64,000 nt of DNA from Davidsoniella eucalypti. Taxonomy: Eukaryota > Ascomycota > Sordariomycetes > Microascales > Ceratocystidaceae. Shown one piece after another: positions 48,125 to 59,321 of this stretch. Where the stretch lies: the NCBI GenBank assembly GCA_004009845.1, contig RMBW01000096.1, positions 1 through 64,000 of the forward strand, in the 5' to 3' direction. A program made the position numbers and the translations under genes. The notes under the pieces were generated by a model. It was not told the DNA's origin and searched no databases. It saw only the letters and a program-made list of their open reading frames with translations. The number at the start of each line of letters is the position of its first letter. Position 1 is the stretch's first letter.

Positions 48125-50020
48125 GCAGTAACCCGCTACACGAAAACCATCCGTCTCCCTCGCTATACTCTCCCGTCTATCCCTTGGCCTATGTGGATCT
48201 AGCCAGACCTGCAAGACTTGGTCTATTGGCCGTAACAGTCTCTCGAGCATATAAATACTTGCCTCTTGTATCTGTGCTTGTCCATTATTCATCTGCATAT
48301 GTGAGCTGGCTGGTTTTATGGGGGCTGAAGCTTCGAGCTGAACAGCAGAACGACCACGACAACAGTATTTTGTCCTCTCTATATCCATTGGGCTCTTTCT
48401 ACGGCCGCATATCTACCTATTGATTTGTTGGGCTCACACATTTCCTCACGGCAACATCGAGAACTGTTATTATATTTGAGATTCTGCTGACCTAACGGGA
48501 AATAGAGTCCGCGAAGAACGAAAGGAATTACACTGTATATACAACTACTGCGTCTGCTTTTGACACCCGTTATCTGGTGCTCTTATCTTGCCATTTTTTG
48601 CCATTAAGCTCAATGATAGCCAACTAACAAATTAAGCAAAAAAATCCCCAAGGAAAAATAAACCCTCCGTCAGAAGCTAAGCCCAAGTTCAGTGGGATCT
48701 TGCATCTTACTCGGTATATATATCTTTTTCTCCTCTCCGTCTTTCTTTCTATTCTACTCTCTCACCCTAGGATAGGCTTCTACTACAATACAATAGTAGA
48801 TATTCCATCCACTCTATATTATTTGTCCGATACTACGCTTCATCTCATACCGTTCTTTGTTATCACTCTTGCCATTAATTTCTTTAGTTCTGAGAGACTG
48901 GTCTCATTTTTGCCCGGCTTCCTTTCTGCCCCTACTCATCTCGTCGTATCTTGCCGCATATGATAAACCGGTGGTGCTTTCTATCATCTTCTTTGGCGGT
49001 CGCATCTATCAGTCCCCTTCATCTTTTAATACTAGAAGTATTGCCCTGTCACATATCAAATATACATTACACCGACACCAAAGCAATACTACAAATCGGC
49101 CCAGTCTCGTCTTTCTATAAGTTCCCGGAAGGCTGTTATCGTACGGTATGTTCACTTTCTTTCTGGGCTCTGCTCACCTTACTTTTCACCGAGAGATCTT
49201 CACACTGGAGAATACACTCTTTAGCCTTAGCATTTGGTTTTTCTTTGTTTCTATGCTCCACCAGGGGACAATGGGGGTATAACGTGATTCATAGTCCTGA
49301 TCTACCCCATGCCCTATGTCATAAAGTGTCCAACTACGAGTTGTTACTTGAATGTTCTGGCTTAAGCTCCTGCTTCTATCCGCGAAACCGCTGCATTTCA
49401 ATAGACACAGGAAGCTCCGTGCTGTGGCCATCTAGCAACAGCTCTCTTAGTCTTCGCCTGTACTGTTTCTGCTCTTCACCATCTAGTTATTTTTTTGCCA
49501 CAATCACACGAACACAGATATAGGGAAAGCTTAGTTTGCCGTCCGATCTTCAAGAGAGCCTGGGAAACAAAGAGCCTGCCCGAGTTGCATTGGTATCATC
49601 TCGGCTAGTTCTTGCCAATGAGCAACTTGACGCAACACACGAGAAAATTTGGTGAGAACTGGCCACTAAAAGACGGCGGCAGGGTTAGTGAGACTATGCA
49701 GCGGGACAACGAACAGGAAAAGCCCCATCACTTATTCACAGGACTGGCCATCTATTTGCGTAAATAAGAAGAAACCATAACGTATCCATATACCATTGAC
49801 CATAGCCGTCTTGTTTCCTTTACTCGCAACCCAAGCCCGTACTTCGAGGTGTGGAGATTAAAAAGGAAAAGTTTGCCGTCTCTTAGACTCGGAGTAGACT
49901 TGAAAGTTGATCTATTCTCGCCAGATACCTGGCTATATATTTCTTGCTATTTCACCTCTCTTTTTCGTTCCTGGATCAAAATAACCCCCCCTCCCCCCAG
50001 TATATTGCTGACAGCCAGTC

Positions 50021-50180
50021 GCCTGAGGTAGTTGCCCGGGTAGTTGTTATGTTGTTGGTGTGCAACTAGTTGCAAGTGTCGCTATCGGACTCGGTCTAAA
50101 AAGGCAACTACTTGCTGCAGCTCGACTGCCTTTTTAGCGTCCAGACTACCCTTCTTCAGCTGGCAACTACTGCATTCTGC
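50021..50180. promoter_or_regulatory. Cluster of GCAACTA / TAGTTGC sites
   Basis: Within 160 bases the same word appears in both orientations: GTAGTTGCC at 50028-50036, GTAGTTG at about 50040, the perfect 14-base palindrome TGCAACTAGTTGCA at 50061-50074, GGCAACTAC at 50103-50111, and GGCAACTACTGCA at 50162-50174. It lies about 0.6-0.8 kb upstream of the zinc-cluster factor start. It resembles a cluster of dimer binding sites; the bound protein is unknown. Confidence 0.4.
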
Positions 50181-50799
50181 ACATCAGGCTTTGGGTATAT
50201 GATAATAGCGAAGTGCTCTTTATTTTCTTTGTTTATTTTTCCTGCCTAGCCTTCAACCCGCCCCTGCCATACAAGATAATAGATCTACTTTATAGAAACA
50301 AACTTGCTCTCCTTCATCTTCACATCCAAGAACTTTCAAAATTTCATCATCTCCTGTACTTAGTGAGGGTTTGGTCATCATATTACATTTAACTAATTAT
50401 AATTCGCGGCAACCTCCTAGGTCATTAATTGCTCTTTCGTTTTTACTGCTCTTTTTTCTTTGTTGCACTTTCCAGCCGTCTTGACCGGCTATTTAGCCAT
50501 CAAGTTTTGGTGCTCTCGTCTCTTATGCGCCATCGAACTATCTTCCGCCAGCCGTTCAAACACATCTGACGTCTCTGTATCATCTGGTACAACTAGTCTG
50601 GAATAACCCGTCTGGCCTGTAGCCAGCCAGTGAATGAGGGGGGTTGTGAGTGCCCAAGTCGTTAGACATCCCTGTTTAATCTATTAATGGTGTTACCTGA
50701 TAAGCTACACTTTGATATAACTCTGACTTGGACTCAAGTGCATCCTTTTACCTGTCCCGGTTTCTCTGGTTTCTTCGTATATCGTGAGCTGCTGCCAAC

Positions 50800-53151
50800 A
50801 TGATCCCTGCCGAAATGGAGGAGGGCATTCCAATGGCGAGCACACCGCAGGCCAGTAAATCGGCCATGCGGATCTCAGCCTTGTTAGTTGATGAGCCTAT
50901 AGACTCACGGCCTAGCACTAGCTCGGGTATGCCGGCACCAGTAATATCTACCCATATACCGGAGTATCCTCCATATACCCCATTCAACTCTACGCCTAGC
51001 AGTGGCACAGCATACAGCACGACACACCACATCCATCAGAACATATTTTCGAATCAGGACGAGACTCACAGTCAGTCAACATCGCCACTGCTAGCATCAC
51101 CAGCGTCTGTAGCCCCCCAGAAGCGTCATCACGATGGCCGAGCTGCCCTAGGTCAACGGCGCAGTATAGGTAGCGAGACCAACAGCGTAAGCCCTACAAC
51201 ATCGATGAAGACAGCGTCGGCACCGCTGTCTATGGCACCTGCTCAGTTGCCAGGTGGTGGAGCATTCAGTGTATTCGCAACATCTGGCGGGGCTGGCGTC
51301 GAGCCATCAGCTGCTAAGAGTGCATCGTCGGGGGCATACACCAAATCTCCCTTTAATTTCGTGTCTAGCCAAGCTTCCAGTGGGCTATCGTCAACCCAAG
51401 TCCGAAAGCTACAACGCATAAAGCAGCCAGCGAGATCCCTCGTTGCTTGTGGGAACTGTCGCAAATCCAAGATCAAATGTGAAAACCAAGGTACCCAAAC
51501 AGCTTGCGATACGTGTATCAAGGCCGGGAAAGTGTGTCGGTACACCGAATCTGGAGCATCATCATCGCCAGCCGTCCCGGCCCCGGCCAGGCCCGAGAAG
51601 GAGACCGAGCGGGACAAGAAGCGTGTGAAGCGCCATGGCGACGTAGTTTATACGGACCACAATGAATGCAAGGAGCAGGCCGAGATAGCCCTCGGATACG
51701 AGTTCCTTACTACATCACAATGGAATATAATCTTCGAATTGTTTCAACAGCACTTTTCTGCAGAGCTGCCGTTCATCCATATCCCCACCTATAAAAAAGC
51801 GGTTGAGCGCAAGTATTGTCTTCGTGAAAAGCTGCCGCATGAGACTAATGTGGTGCTACTTGGCATACTCGCATTGACAGTACGCTTCCACCGTGAGCTG
51901 AGCAGATATGTTTCTACCAAGGCTGGCCATAATATCAAAGCTACATCATCCAGCGGAACTGCCTCTCGCGAGGACGAGGCCACCCGTGCTTCGCTCTTCT
52001 ACTCACGGCATCTGACCCATTCATTGGGAACCATCCCCTCTGATCTCACCATCAAGGGTGTCGAGTGTGTCCAGGCCCTACTCATGCTAGGCGTGCACGA
52101 GTGGATGAAAGGCGTGAGCCCGAAAGGCTCGATGCTGTACATTGGCATGGCCATAGTTCTAGCCTATGACATGCGCCTTAACCGCGAGCTTGATGCCTCT
52201 CACATGCCGCTACGATATCGACGTACGCCAAAGCCGAATGCGACAGCCGATGAACTCAGGGAAGCCCTAATATATGCCGAAGTGCGTCGCCGCACCATGT
52301 ACAGTTGCTTCATTCTTGACCGCTTTGTCAATGTCAGCCAAGACCAACACTGGCGCGTTGTGGGTGAATATCTGTATATCCGACTGCCGTCCCATAATTG
52401 GGACTCTTCAAACCCTAAACCAAACGATGTCTTCTGGCCGCGCAAATCGTGTCTTGAGCAGGAGGTAGTACCCTACGATAACGACACTAGCTTCTTTGTG
52501 CGTCTTGTCGAGCTATGGGGCGAGATTGCAAAGTACAGTGCTAGTGGTGGCCGTGCTCTAGATGGCGCCCAGCCGCCGTGGGAAGTTTCGCGCTTCCAGA
52601 CACTGAGCAGTACACTGAGCCGGTTCACAGCTCATCTGCCGGTATATCTGGCATTCAAATATATCGACCATCACCAGCTCCCTCCTGTGCACAAGCATGT
52701 GATCCATGTATCTATCCGTACTATCGTTGCACTCTGCGAGATGATGCTACACCGCGAATACGTGCCCTTTGTGGCTTTGCGCTGCACAAGTCCCGTCGGC
52801 CCGATAGATCCGCCGTTACTGCCACCAGCGCCCCATAATTTCTGGCTCGACAGTGCCGACACTCTGTTCAGGGCGTCCCGCGATATTGTCGACATTGTGC
52901 AGTGGTCGGGCAAGAAACTGCCTTTTTCACCGCTGATGCTGTTTGGCGTATGGACTTCGTCTTTTGTAGGGCTTTACGCCCGCCATTTCCCACATATGGA
53001 TCTCAAGGGCCGCATTTTCAGCGCAGAGGAGTCCGATGACCAAGGGGGTGTCAACATCTACGAGAACGGCCCAACGAGCACAGCCTTCAAGGTGCTTGTG
53101 GACATGGCATCTTTCATGGCAGCTGGTGCGAACTGGCAGGAAACCTTTTGA
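50800..53151 (+). CDS. Zn2Cys6 fungal transcription factor (interrupted C-terminus)
   Basis: An uninterrupted exon from the ATG at 50800 runs 783 codons to a TGA at 53149-53151. Residues 1-205 are Ser/Pro/Ala-rich and disordered. Cys 217, 220, 227, 236, 239 and 246 form a C-x2-C-x6-C-x8-C-x2-C-x6-C binuclear zinc cluster (CGNCRKSKIKC, CDTCIKAGKVC), preceded by Arg/Lys. From about residue 295 the fungal middle-homology region follows: FLTTSQWNIIFELFQQHF, ELPFIHIPTYK, ECVQALLMLGVHEWM, YIGMAIVLAYDMRLNRE, EVRRRTMYSCFILDRFV and LWGEIAKY. Such proteins bind CGG-type DNA sites and activate target genes. I cannot name the pathway. The same frame continues beyond the TGA with convincing coding sequence to 53670, so the true product may be longer. 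Confidence 0.9.
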   Translation: MIPAEMEEGIPMASTPQASKSAMRISALLVDEPIDSRPSTSSGMPAPVISTHIPEYPPYTPFNSTPSSGTAYSTTHHIHQNIFSNQDETHSQSTSPLLASPASVAPQKRHHDGRAALGQRRSIGSETNSVSPTTSMKTASAPLSMAPAQLPGGGAFSVFATSGGAGVEPSAAKSASSGAYTKSPFNFVSSQASSGLSSTQVRKLQRIKQPARSLVACGNCRKSKIKCENQGTQTACDTCIKAGKVCRYTESGASSSPAVPAPARPEKETERDKKRVKRHGDVVYTDHNECKEQAEIALGYEFLTTSQWNIIFELFQQHFSAELPFIHIPTYKKAVERKYCLREKLPHETNVVLLGILALTVRFHRELSRYVSTKAGHNIKATSSSGTASREDEATRASLFYSRHLTHSLGTIPSDLTIKGVECVQALLMLGVHEWMKGVSPKGSMLYIGMAIVLAYDMRLNRELDASHMPLRYRRTPKPNATADELREALIYAEVRRRTMYSCFILDRFVNVSQDQHWRVVGEYLYIRLPSHNWDSSNPKPNDVFWPRKSCLEQEVVPYDNDTSFFVRLVELWGEIAKYSASGGRALDGAQPPWEVSRFQTLSSTLSRFTAHLPVYLAFKYIDHHQLPPVHKHVIHVSIRTIVALCEMMLHREYVPFVALRCTSPVGPIDPPLLPPAPHNFWLDSADTLFRASRDIVDIVQWSGKKLPFSPLMLFGVWTSSFVGLYARHFPHMDLKGRIFSAEESDDQGGVNIYENGPTSTAFKVLVDMASFMAAGANWQETF

Positions 53152-53670
53152 CACTGCGACCAAATTTTCCATACTATAGCCCGTCGCTTCGTCGAGCGTG
53201 AGAACCGCCGTGCCGAGTCTGGAGAAGTGATGACACCCAACGCTCTAGCAGAGCAGCCTGGAAGAAAGGATCTCTGGGACAGCGATTACGGCTCTCGCAT
53301 TACAGGCAACAGCGTCATCCTGACGAACCAGTCGCCGCGTCAACGCCACAGCATTCCACACAACGGCGACGATAGTGGCCCTATAGCATCGATCCCTGCA
53401 TCTCCATCAGACCGGGGCGGCCCGGATACACCACGGGACAGTTCGTTGGTGCCACTATCAATCAACGGCGATGATGCCGACCAGCTGGACGACACGGACT
53501 CGTTGAACACGGCTCTGCGAGGCCTTTCTTTCTGGGACTTGGCGTCGTATTTCAATGACAGTAACAAGGAACTCGAAGGAGATGCGTTTCTAGATAGAGT
53601 ATTGCAACTTCCCTTGAGCTGGCCGCAAAACCACACCGATCAGGCAAGTGTGACTGAGAGTCAGGCGTAA
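53152..53670 (+). CDS. In-frame C-terminal extension of the zinc-cluster factor
   Basis: Directly after the TGA the same frame is open for 172 codons to TAA at 53668-53670. It begins HCDQIFHTIARRFVERENRRAE (a helical, family-like continuation) and goes on through a disordered Ser/Pro/Asp stretch to LSFWDLASYFNDSNKELEG, which looks like an acidic-aromatic activation region. Three explanations fit. The TGA may be a nonsense mutation or base error (TGG would give Trp in a helix). It may be read through. Or a 54-base intron from GTGCGA (53126) to ATAG (53179) may remove it; that length is a multiple of three and keeps frame. Its composition and open length argue that the segment is or recently was translated. 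Confidence 0.7.
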   Translation, partial: HCDQIFHTIARRFVERENRRAESGEVMTPNALAEQPGRKDLWDSDYGSRITGNSVILTNQSPRQRHSIPHNGDDSGPIASIPASPSDRGGPDTPRDSSLVPLSINGDDADQLDDTDSLNTALRGLSFWDLASYFNDSNKELEGDAFLDRVLQLPLSWPQNHTDQASVTESQA

Positions 53671-56600
53671 AGAGCACGACGATAGAGGCTCTGGATCGGG
53701 ATCTGAATTTAGAGATATGGGGTGATGGAAAATATAAACGGGTACTATAAGAGAGTGTTTTGTTGGCTTATATGCTAAAGGTTGATTTTTGATTTCTTTG
53801 ATTTCGGTTGCTTTTTACTTGCTTCTTGTTGTAACATATCATTTATATTCTTTCTACTGATTTCATCTGGTCGATTCACTCTGTAGATTCACCGTGATAG
53901 TTTTACTGGGTTTGTCAAGTGGTGGAAGAGCATCTTAGTAGCCACTCCAGTCACTATAAAGTAAGTCTTCTATATGAAGTAACACGTCGGCCAGGCTGTA
54001 TTGTCGTCTTGATGTAGCAGCTAAAGTACGACGACACAACATGTGGAGTCTAGAATATGGAATATAAAAAGTACAGCATTTGTAAGTCATGGATCCCGGA
54101 GAACACATCTCACACTATGGCATGAGATACTTTTTCCATCATGTCACTATACATATTTTCTTTTTTTATGTGGCTCGCTCCCTAGAACGAGAATACAGCT
54201 AGAATATGACTAGACAAGCGAGAGGAACTATACTACATAGAGTGAGGTGTAATACAGAAAAACGAATATATCAATAAACATCAAGGATCGTGTATGAATT
54301 GTACATGGTACGTATGTACGGTAATTATATCTCCCATATGTGTATTCTCTAGGGACTCGAGATGTCAAGGGCGTCCTATTGCTTACCACCCATCACTGTT
54401 GTCCTGTATGCAGCCACAGCAATGCCCCTTTGGCTGTCATATCGCCGTTGAGCAGATTTCATTTCCTCCGTCTTTCTTTGGTATCGTCTGCCTAAACCTC
54501 ATACTAGCATTGAATCATGCAATAAAAATAAGATAAAAAAGACAATTAGCAGAATCGAAGCAAAGAGAACACACACAGTTTGGGCCATCACAGAACAGTG
54601 CCAACACCAGGCCAACGGCTATGAATTCTCCAATGTACGGCGTTTATTTTTCTAACAAAGCTAGTGATGGATGAGATCGGGGGCGTTCCTCTTCTGTGTC
54701 AAGCACACACAAAGCTAGTCACATTTCCCAGTCAGAATGACTTATTCTTCGATGATACGACTTGTTTATCTCGCAGTAAATATACACCGTCTCGACAGGG
54801 GGGGGATTTCACCGCAGATTGTTTGGCCAAGTTATGTCTCTCGTCTTTTTATATATCTACAAGATCCTAGTCCATAATCTTTGGGAAAAGAAAAAAAAGA
54901 AAAAAAAAATGACAAAAGGAGGAAAGCTCCCGGACTTTTTATTAGTGCTAGTTGCTTTAGTAAGTACTTACATTGCGTGTATGCAGGTTGCAGTTTGGTT
55001 CCTGGATGACCGAGATATTAGTACACATATCCGTACATATATCATGTTCTAGGGTCAGGCCGCCACATGTGATACGTTTTACTTGGGAAGTAGCGCACCG
55101 TTGCCAGATACCATGTAATATAACGTACGCCATGCCATGTACACATACAATACACCACTCACCATTCTCCAATTCCAATCTTCCGCTGTGACGGTACGTA
55201 CCCTGCCTGGCTGCTAATGTGCGTGTCGGTATAGTTGTATCTGTATCCAGATATGTATGTAGACTCTGAGACGCCAAAGCCAACCAAGCACATTATTTTA
55301 TAGTCCCCCCCGGGGTCACTCCTCGACGCATACTCTTGCCTAATAAAGTTGGCCTCGTTTTTTTAGACGCTTTTCAGGGACGTAGGGTCCAGTTACAATT
55401 CCCCAAGGTGTATATCTGCCAAGCCGAAGCGGCTCCAAAGCCCCCGATTCATGGCATGACTAGTCCTGGATAGTCAGTTAGTCGTACACATGAAATCTGC
55501 AAGTCATGTATACTACGGTAGTACGAGCCACTAAACAGAAAAAAAAAAATTAAGAAGACGAAGGGCGAAGTAATAATAGTCTCTCTCTCTGATGGCGGTC
55601 TGCTGTGACTAAAGCTCGCCGTGACGCCTCGTACTGCCGTGTTGCCGGCTCTACCCAAGATGTTAGAGCCCATTGTTATAGTGTATCTGATACTTGTAAC
55701 ACAAAGATCCCGACTCGGCAGCCAGACAAGACATGTTCTGTTCTTCTAGTTTCTTTTGTTCGGGTCCCGTGACCTAACCAAACCGTCAGAGTATAGCAGT
55801 CTGGGTATACACTAAATCAAGTCACATCATCAGTGCTCACGATCCAAGCCCCCAAGATCGGGGGTTTGGGTCAGGTAGGGAGAATGTCGGTCTAGAGATT
55901 AATCCTAGCAGATATCGATTGTAATAGCCACATCGACCTTGAAAGCCACTACACAGGGTATATCAACAGTGAGACCTACGGGCTATGAAACTGCTATGTA
56001 GGCAAATATGTATCGCCATATGGACTAACGATAGACCGGCACCATCTCTAACCCTTTTCTTAGATAGTCAAAAGGTGTATACAGATATGGGCTACATAAG
56101 GTGTCTTCCAGCCATTATGCTGAAATGCCGGCCAAGATTGAGTCGTGTTTTTGTCGTTGCTACATACAACCCTGACATGGCATGACATTGCTTTAGAAAA
56201 AGAAGCAATGAACATACAGACACATACGTCACCTGATCATATGACAATAAACAGCGTGTGGTCTCTAGTTTTGGAGTAGCGACGGTATACCACTACAGGA
56301 TAACCGGGTATCACATCTTATATGCTATATAGTCGTATTCCGCTAAGCGTTATTTTGTACCGTCAGTTGGAGATACCAGTAGTCTTGGGATATCACATTT
56401 TCATTTTTTAACGGGGGCCTACAACAGTAATATAGTGTAAGTATATACAAAAAAACCACAAACAAATACAAAAAAGAAAACCCGGTGGAATATATGTAGC
56501 ATATAGCGTATAGCAAGCTGAATGTGTTAAAAGGGCAAGCTGCAGTTGGAGACCCGTGAGACGAGACAATAGTTGATGAGATACACAAGTGCGTGTCTTA

Positions 56601-56911
56601 TAGCCCATCATTTTCCTATAGCCATGGTGCAAGTTTCCTTCTTGTCTCGCCCCTCTATCAGTGAGACTCCAGTGTAGGTATGTACATAGATGATATGTAG
56701 GGGCCTTGCGGTCAACGTGACCACGGCTCGTTTGGCTTTGCCAGCTGTTGGGCTCCGTCCACGGTCAAAGAGAAGTGCGGGAATGTATTGCAACAGCAAA
56801 GTAGCATTCACCGCCCACAGTCAAAGGGCGTTAGTCATAGTAGCAAAGTCGCAGTTGTATTCGTAGCGGGAGTCGAAGTTGCAGTTGAAGATTGGAAGAT
56901 CGAAGAGCAAA

Positions 56912-56933
56912 CCCCCCCCCCCCCCCCCCCCCC
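56912..56933. repeat. Homopolymer C run (22)
   Basis: Twenty-two consecutive C followed by GAGATTG and a GT repeat. Length is uncertain. Confidence 0.85.
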
Positions 56934-59280
56934 GAGATTGATCGAAGTTGTGTGTGTGTGTGTAAGAAGTAAGAAAGAGGCAAAGAAAATGCCAGGAAAA
57001 CGCGCTGATACGTATTAAAGAAGGCCTGCTTGCAAGCTAAACTCTGTAATGGCGCATACCGCGCAATGTGGACAAACATAGTCGTATACATACGCCTAAA
57101 CTATGTCCAAAATACAGGTGAGTATGTATGCACGGACGAGATCCGCAGGAACCGGATCATGTCATAAGACTATGCAACCAGCCAGTCTGGGGAAATTAAA
57201 GAAAAGAAAAAAGAAAAACAAAAAGAGAAAAAACATGATAGGCTTGGTCGATGGCAGGCTGCTTGTAGGAGGCCGGTCGACAGCTAGTAATTGGCGCTGT
57301 AGCGGTTGTCGGTTTGAGGGGGATCGACTTCTGGCTTATATTCCGAATTTCCAGGCAGTCAACTGGCAGGAGTTGACGAATGTAATTACTGTGAATTGCA
57401 AGCACTTATATGAGCTCGGTATAGGCTGGGTTTTGCTTCTTCTATCGCTCTCTAGAAACAAAACGACTTACACAACAAGCTTTCCGTCGGAGAGAAACTG
57501 CCCAGATTGTCATTTTCGAGGTAGTAGAATATAGTAGTAATTGCATCTGCAAATCGTCACATCTTACAACAACTGGTGTGCTAGGCCGTGGTGGACCTTC
57601 CTCGTTCGTAAAGCACATCATATGACACAGTAGAGTCTACATGGCAGATTGGAAGAAATAAGAGGGAAGCAAAAAAAAAAGAAAAGAAAAAAAACTAATC
57701 GAGAAGGAGTGCCGCTGAAATCGAGCCTCAACCCTTCTTTTTTTTTTCTGGTCTTTCGCTTCTTGGTTCTTCGCTTTTTGGTTCTTGCTTTGGTTCTGGA
57801 GTGGAGTCGGGGCAGTCGTGCGCCTCGATTCCCTTCTTTGGATAACAAGACACAGGTTTTGTTGTTGGAAGTAGGTGACATCACAGCCCATGTAACCCTA
57901 ATGTAACCCTCTGACGACGCCATATTTAGGTAAATATTTTGCGGTTATTAATTCTTTTTACTTGCTTCTTTTTTTTATCAGTGTTCCAGGGCCACCCAAT
58001 CTCCTGATTGCATTTCAAAACAAAGAGGACAACCCGAAAAAACTCGCCTTTCAAGGTTCACCGCTGTTCAAATGTCCCAATCTTACAAAACCTCCCCACG
58101 CTAGAGGCCATCATTTGACGATAAAACAAGGCCCAAGGCACAAGAGTCCGCAGAGTTTCTCGAGTCCTCGAACTCCGGCGTGGGGGTGCCATCCAAGTCG
58201 ATTTTACTTAGCCGATGACTAACGACGGTGATCTGAGGGGTTAGTAAGCCGTAGCCAAACGTGAATTTCACCAATCAGACAACTAACCAGTAATGATAGC
58301 TATAAAGCTTCAACGGCATCTCTTCGACTATGCTATTTTTTTATAAGTTTTTTTCCTATAAGAACTACGCTATTATTTGCCTCATATTCTTCGTCATATT
58401 TCATATCTCACTTGTTCCTCGCTGGATGGCTTGTTTGGGGCAAGACCGGCTTAAACCGGCAACTTAGGATACGTCCGCGGGCTTCCTGTTGTCGTCTCTG
58501 TCTCGCGGTAAGACATATTCTCTCGTTAAATCTATCCCGTTTTTTTTTTGGAGACTCGTGATTCCCGAGCGTTACTACTACTGATACTACTGATACTCCT
58601 ATTACCATCACTATTACCACCACTTATACTGTAGTCCTTTTTTTCTGTTGCTGCTCAAAGTGATGCGGTGGAAATTACAGCCTGGGGGAGGTAACCTAAA
58701 AGTACGCAACGTTATGGAAATGACACTCTTTTTGAAGGGAGATCTAGGAAGGGGGGGGCTGACTTTGTGTATATAAACAGATATATGTACTGTATGCCAG
58801 ATGACTCTAGATATGGATTTAGAGTGCAACTTTCTCCAACGCAAAAGGAACACTTGTACTGGTTGTGTCTAATTGGATTGTTCGTTATAGTATGGGAACC
58901 GGTATTATAGACTTGGGGGTCTTGAATGGCCACATGTTGTAAGTACTAACAGATGAAGCCCCATCATATAATCATACCATCTCGATATCACACACCTACT
59001 TTTCGTATGACTATCCTAGATTGAGTATGTATATACATGTAAGTATGTCGTGACGCAGGGCACTGGAGACCGGCATGTGATGACGTCGGGTAACCAAAGA
59101 TTTGTCTGGATCGGCCTTGTTCAAGCCGAAACTTGGACAACGCTTCGAGAACTTCACCGCGTTCACGGCCAAGGGAGCTACTATGGGGATAGTCACGAGT
59201 TCTTGGGTCAGTGTGCAATGTAATGTGTGTACATACATCCATACTTGGTGCTACATTCGAATGCTGTGCGGACATTGTAC

Positions 59281-59321
59281 GCTGCAGGCTGCAAGCTGCA
59301 AGCCGCAAGCTACAGGTTGCG
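59281..59321. repeat. 7-bp tandem repeat, five to six units
   Basis: Units GCTGCAG, GCTGCAA, GCTGCAA, GCCGCAA, GCTACAG and GTTGCGT run in tandem, decaying toward the right end. Confidence 0.85.

Larger units (their letters stand above)
42407..50799. other. Long gene-poor region between Senescence and zinc-cluster genes
   Basis: About 8.4 kb with no supported gene. It includes a small CAGTG repeat (42469-42489), a possible short inverted-repeat element (43175-43307), a C run (46586-46600), a nine-unit hexamer array (48071-48124), AT-rich DNA at 45620-46300, and from about 47300 a T/C-rich stretch probably serving as promoter and leader of the transcription factor. Short frames such as 46938-47278 lack any recognisable domain. 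Confidence 0.5.
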
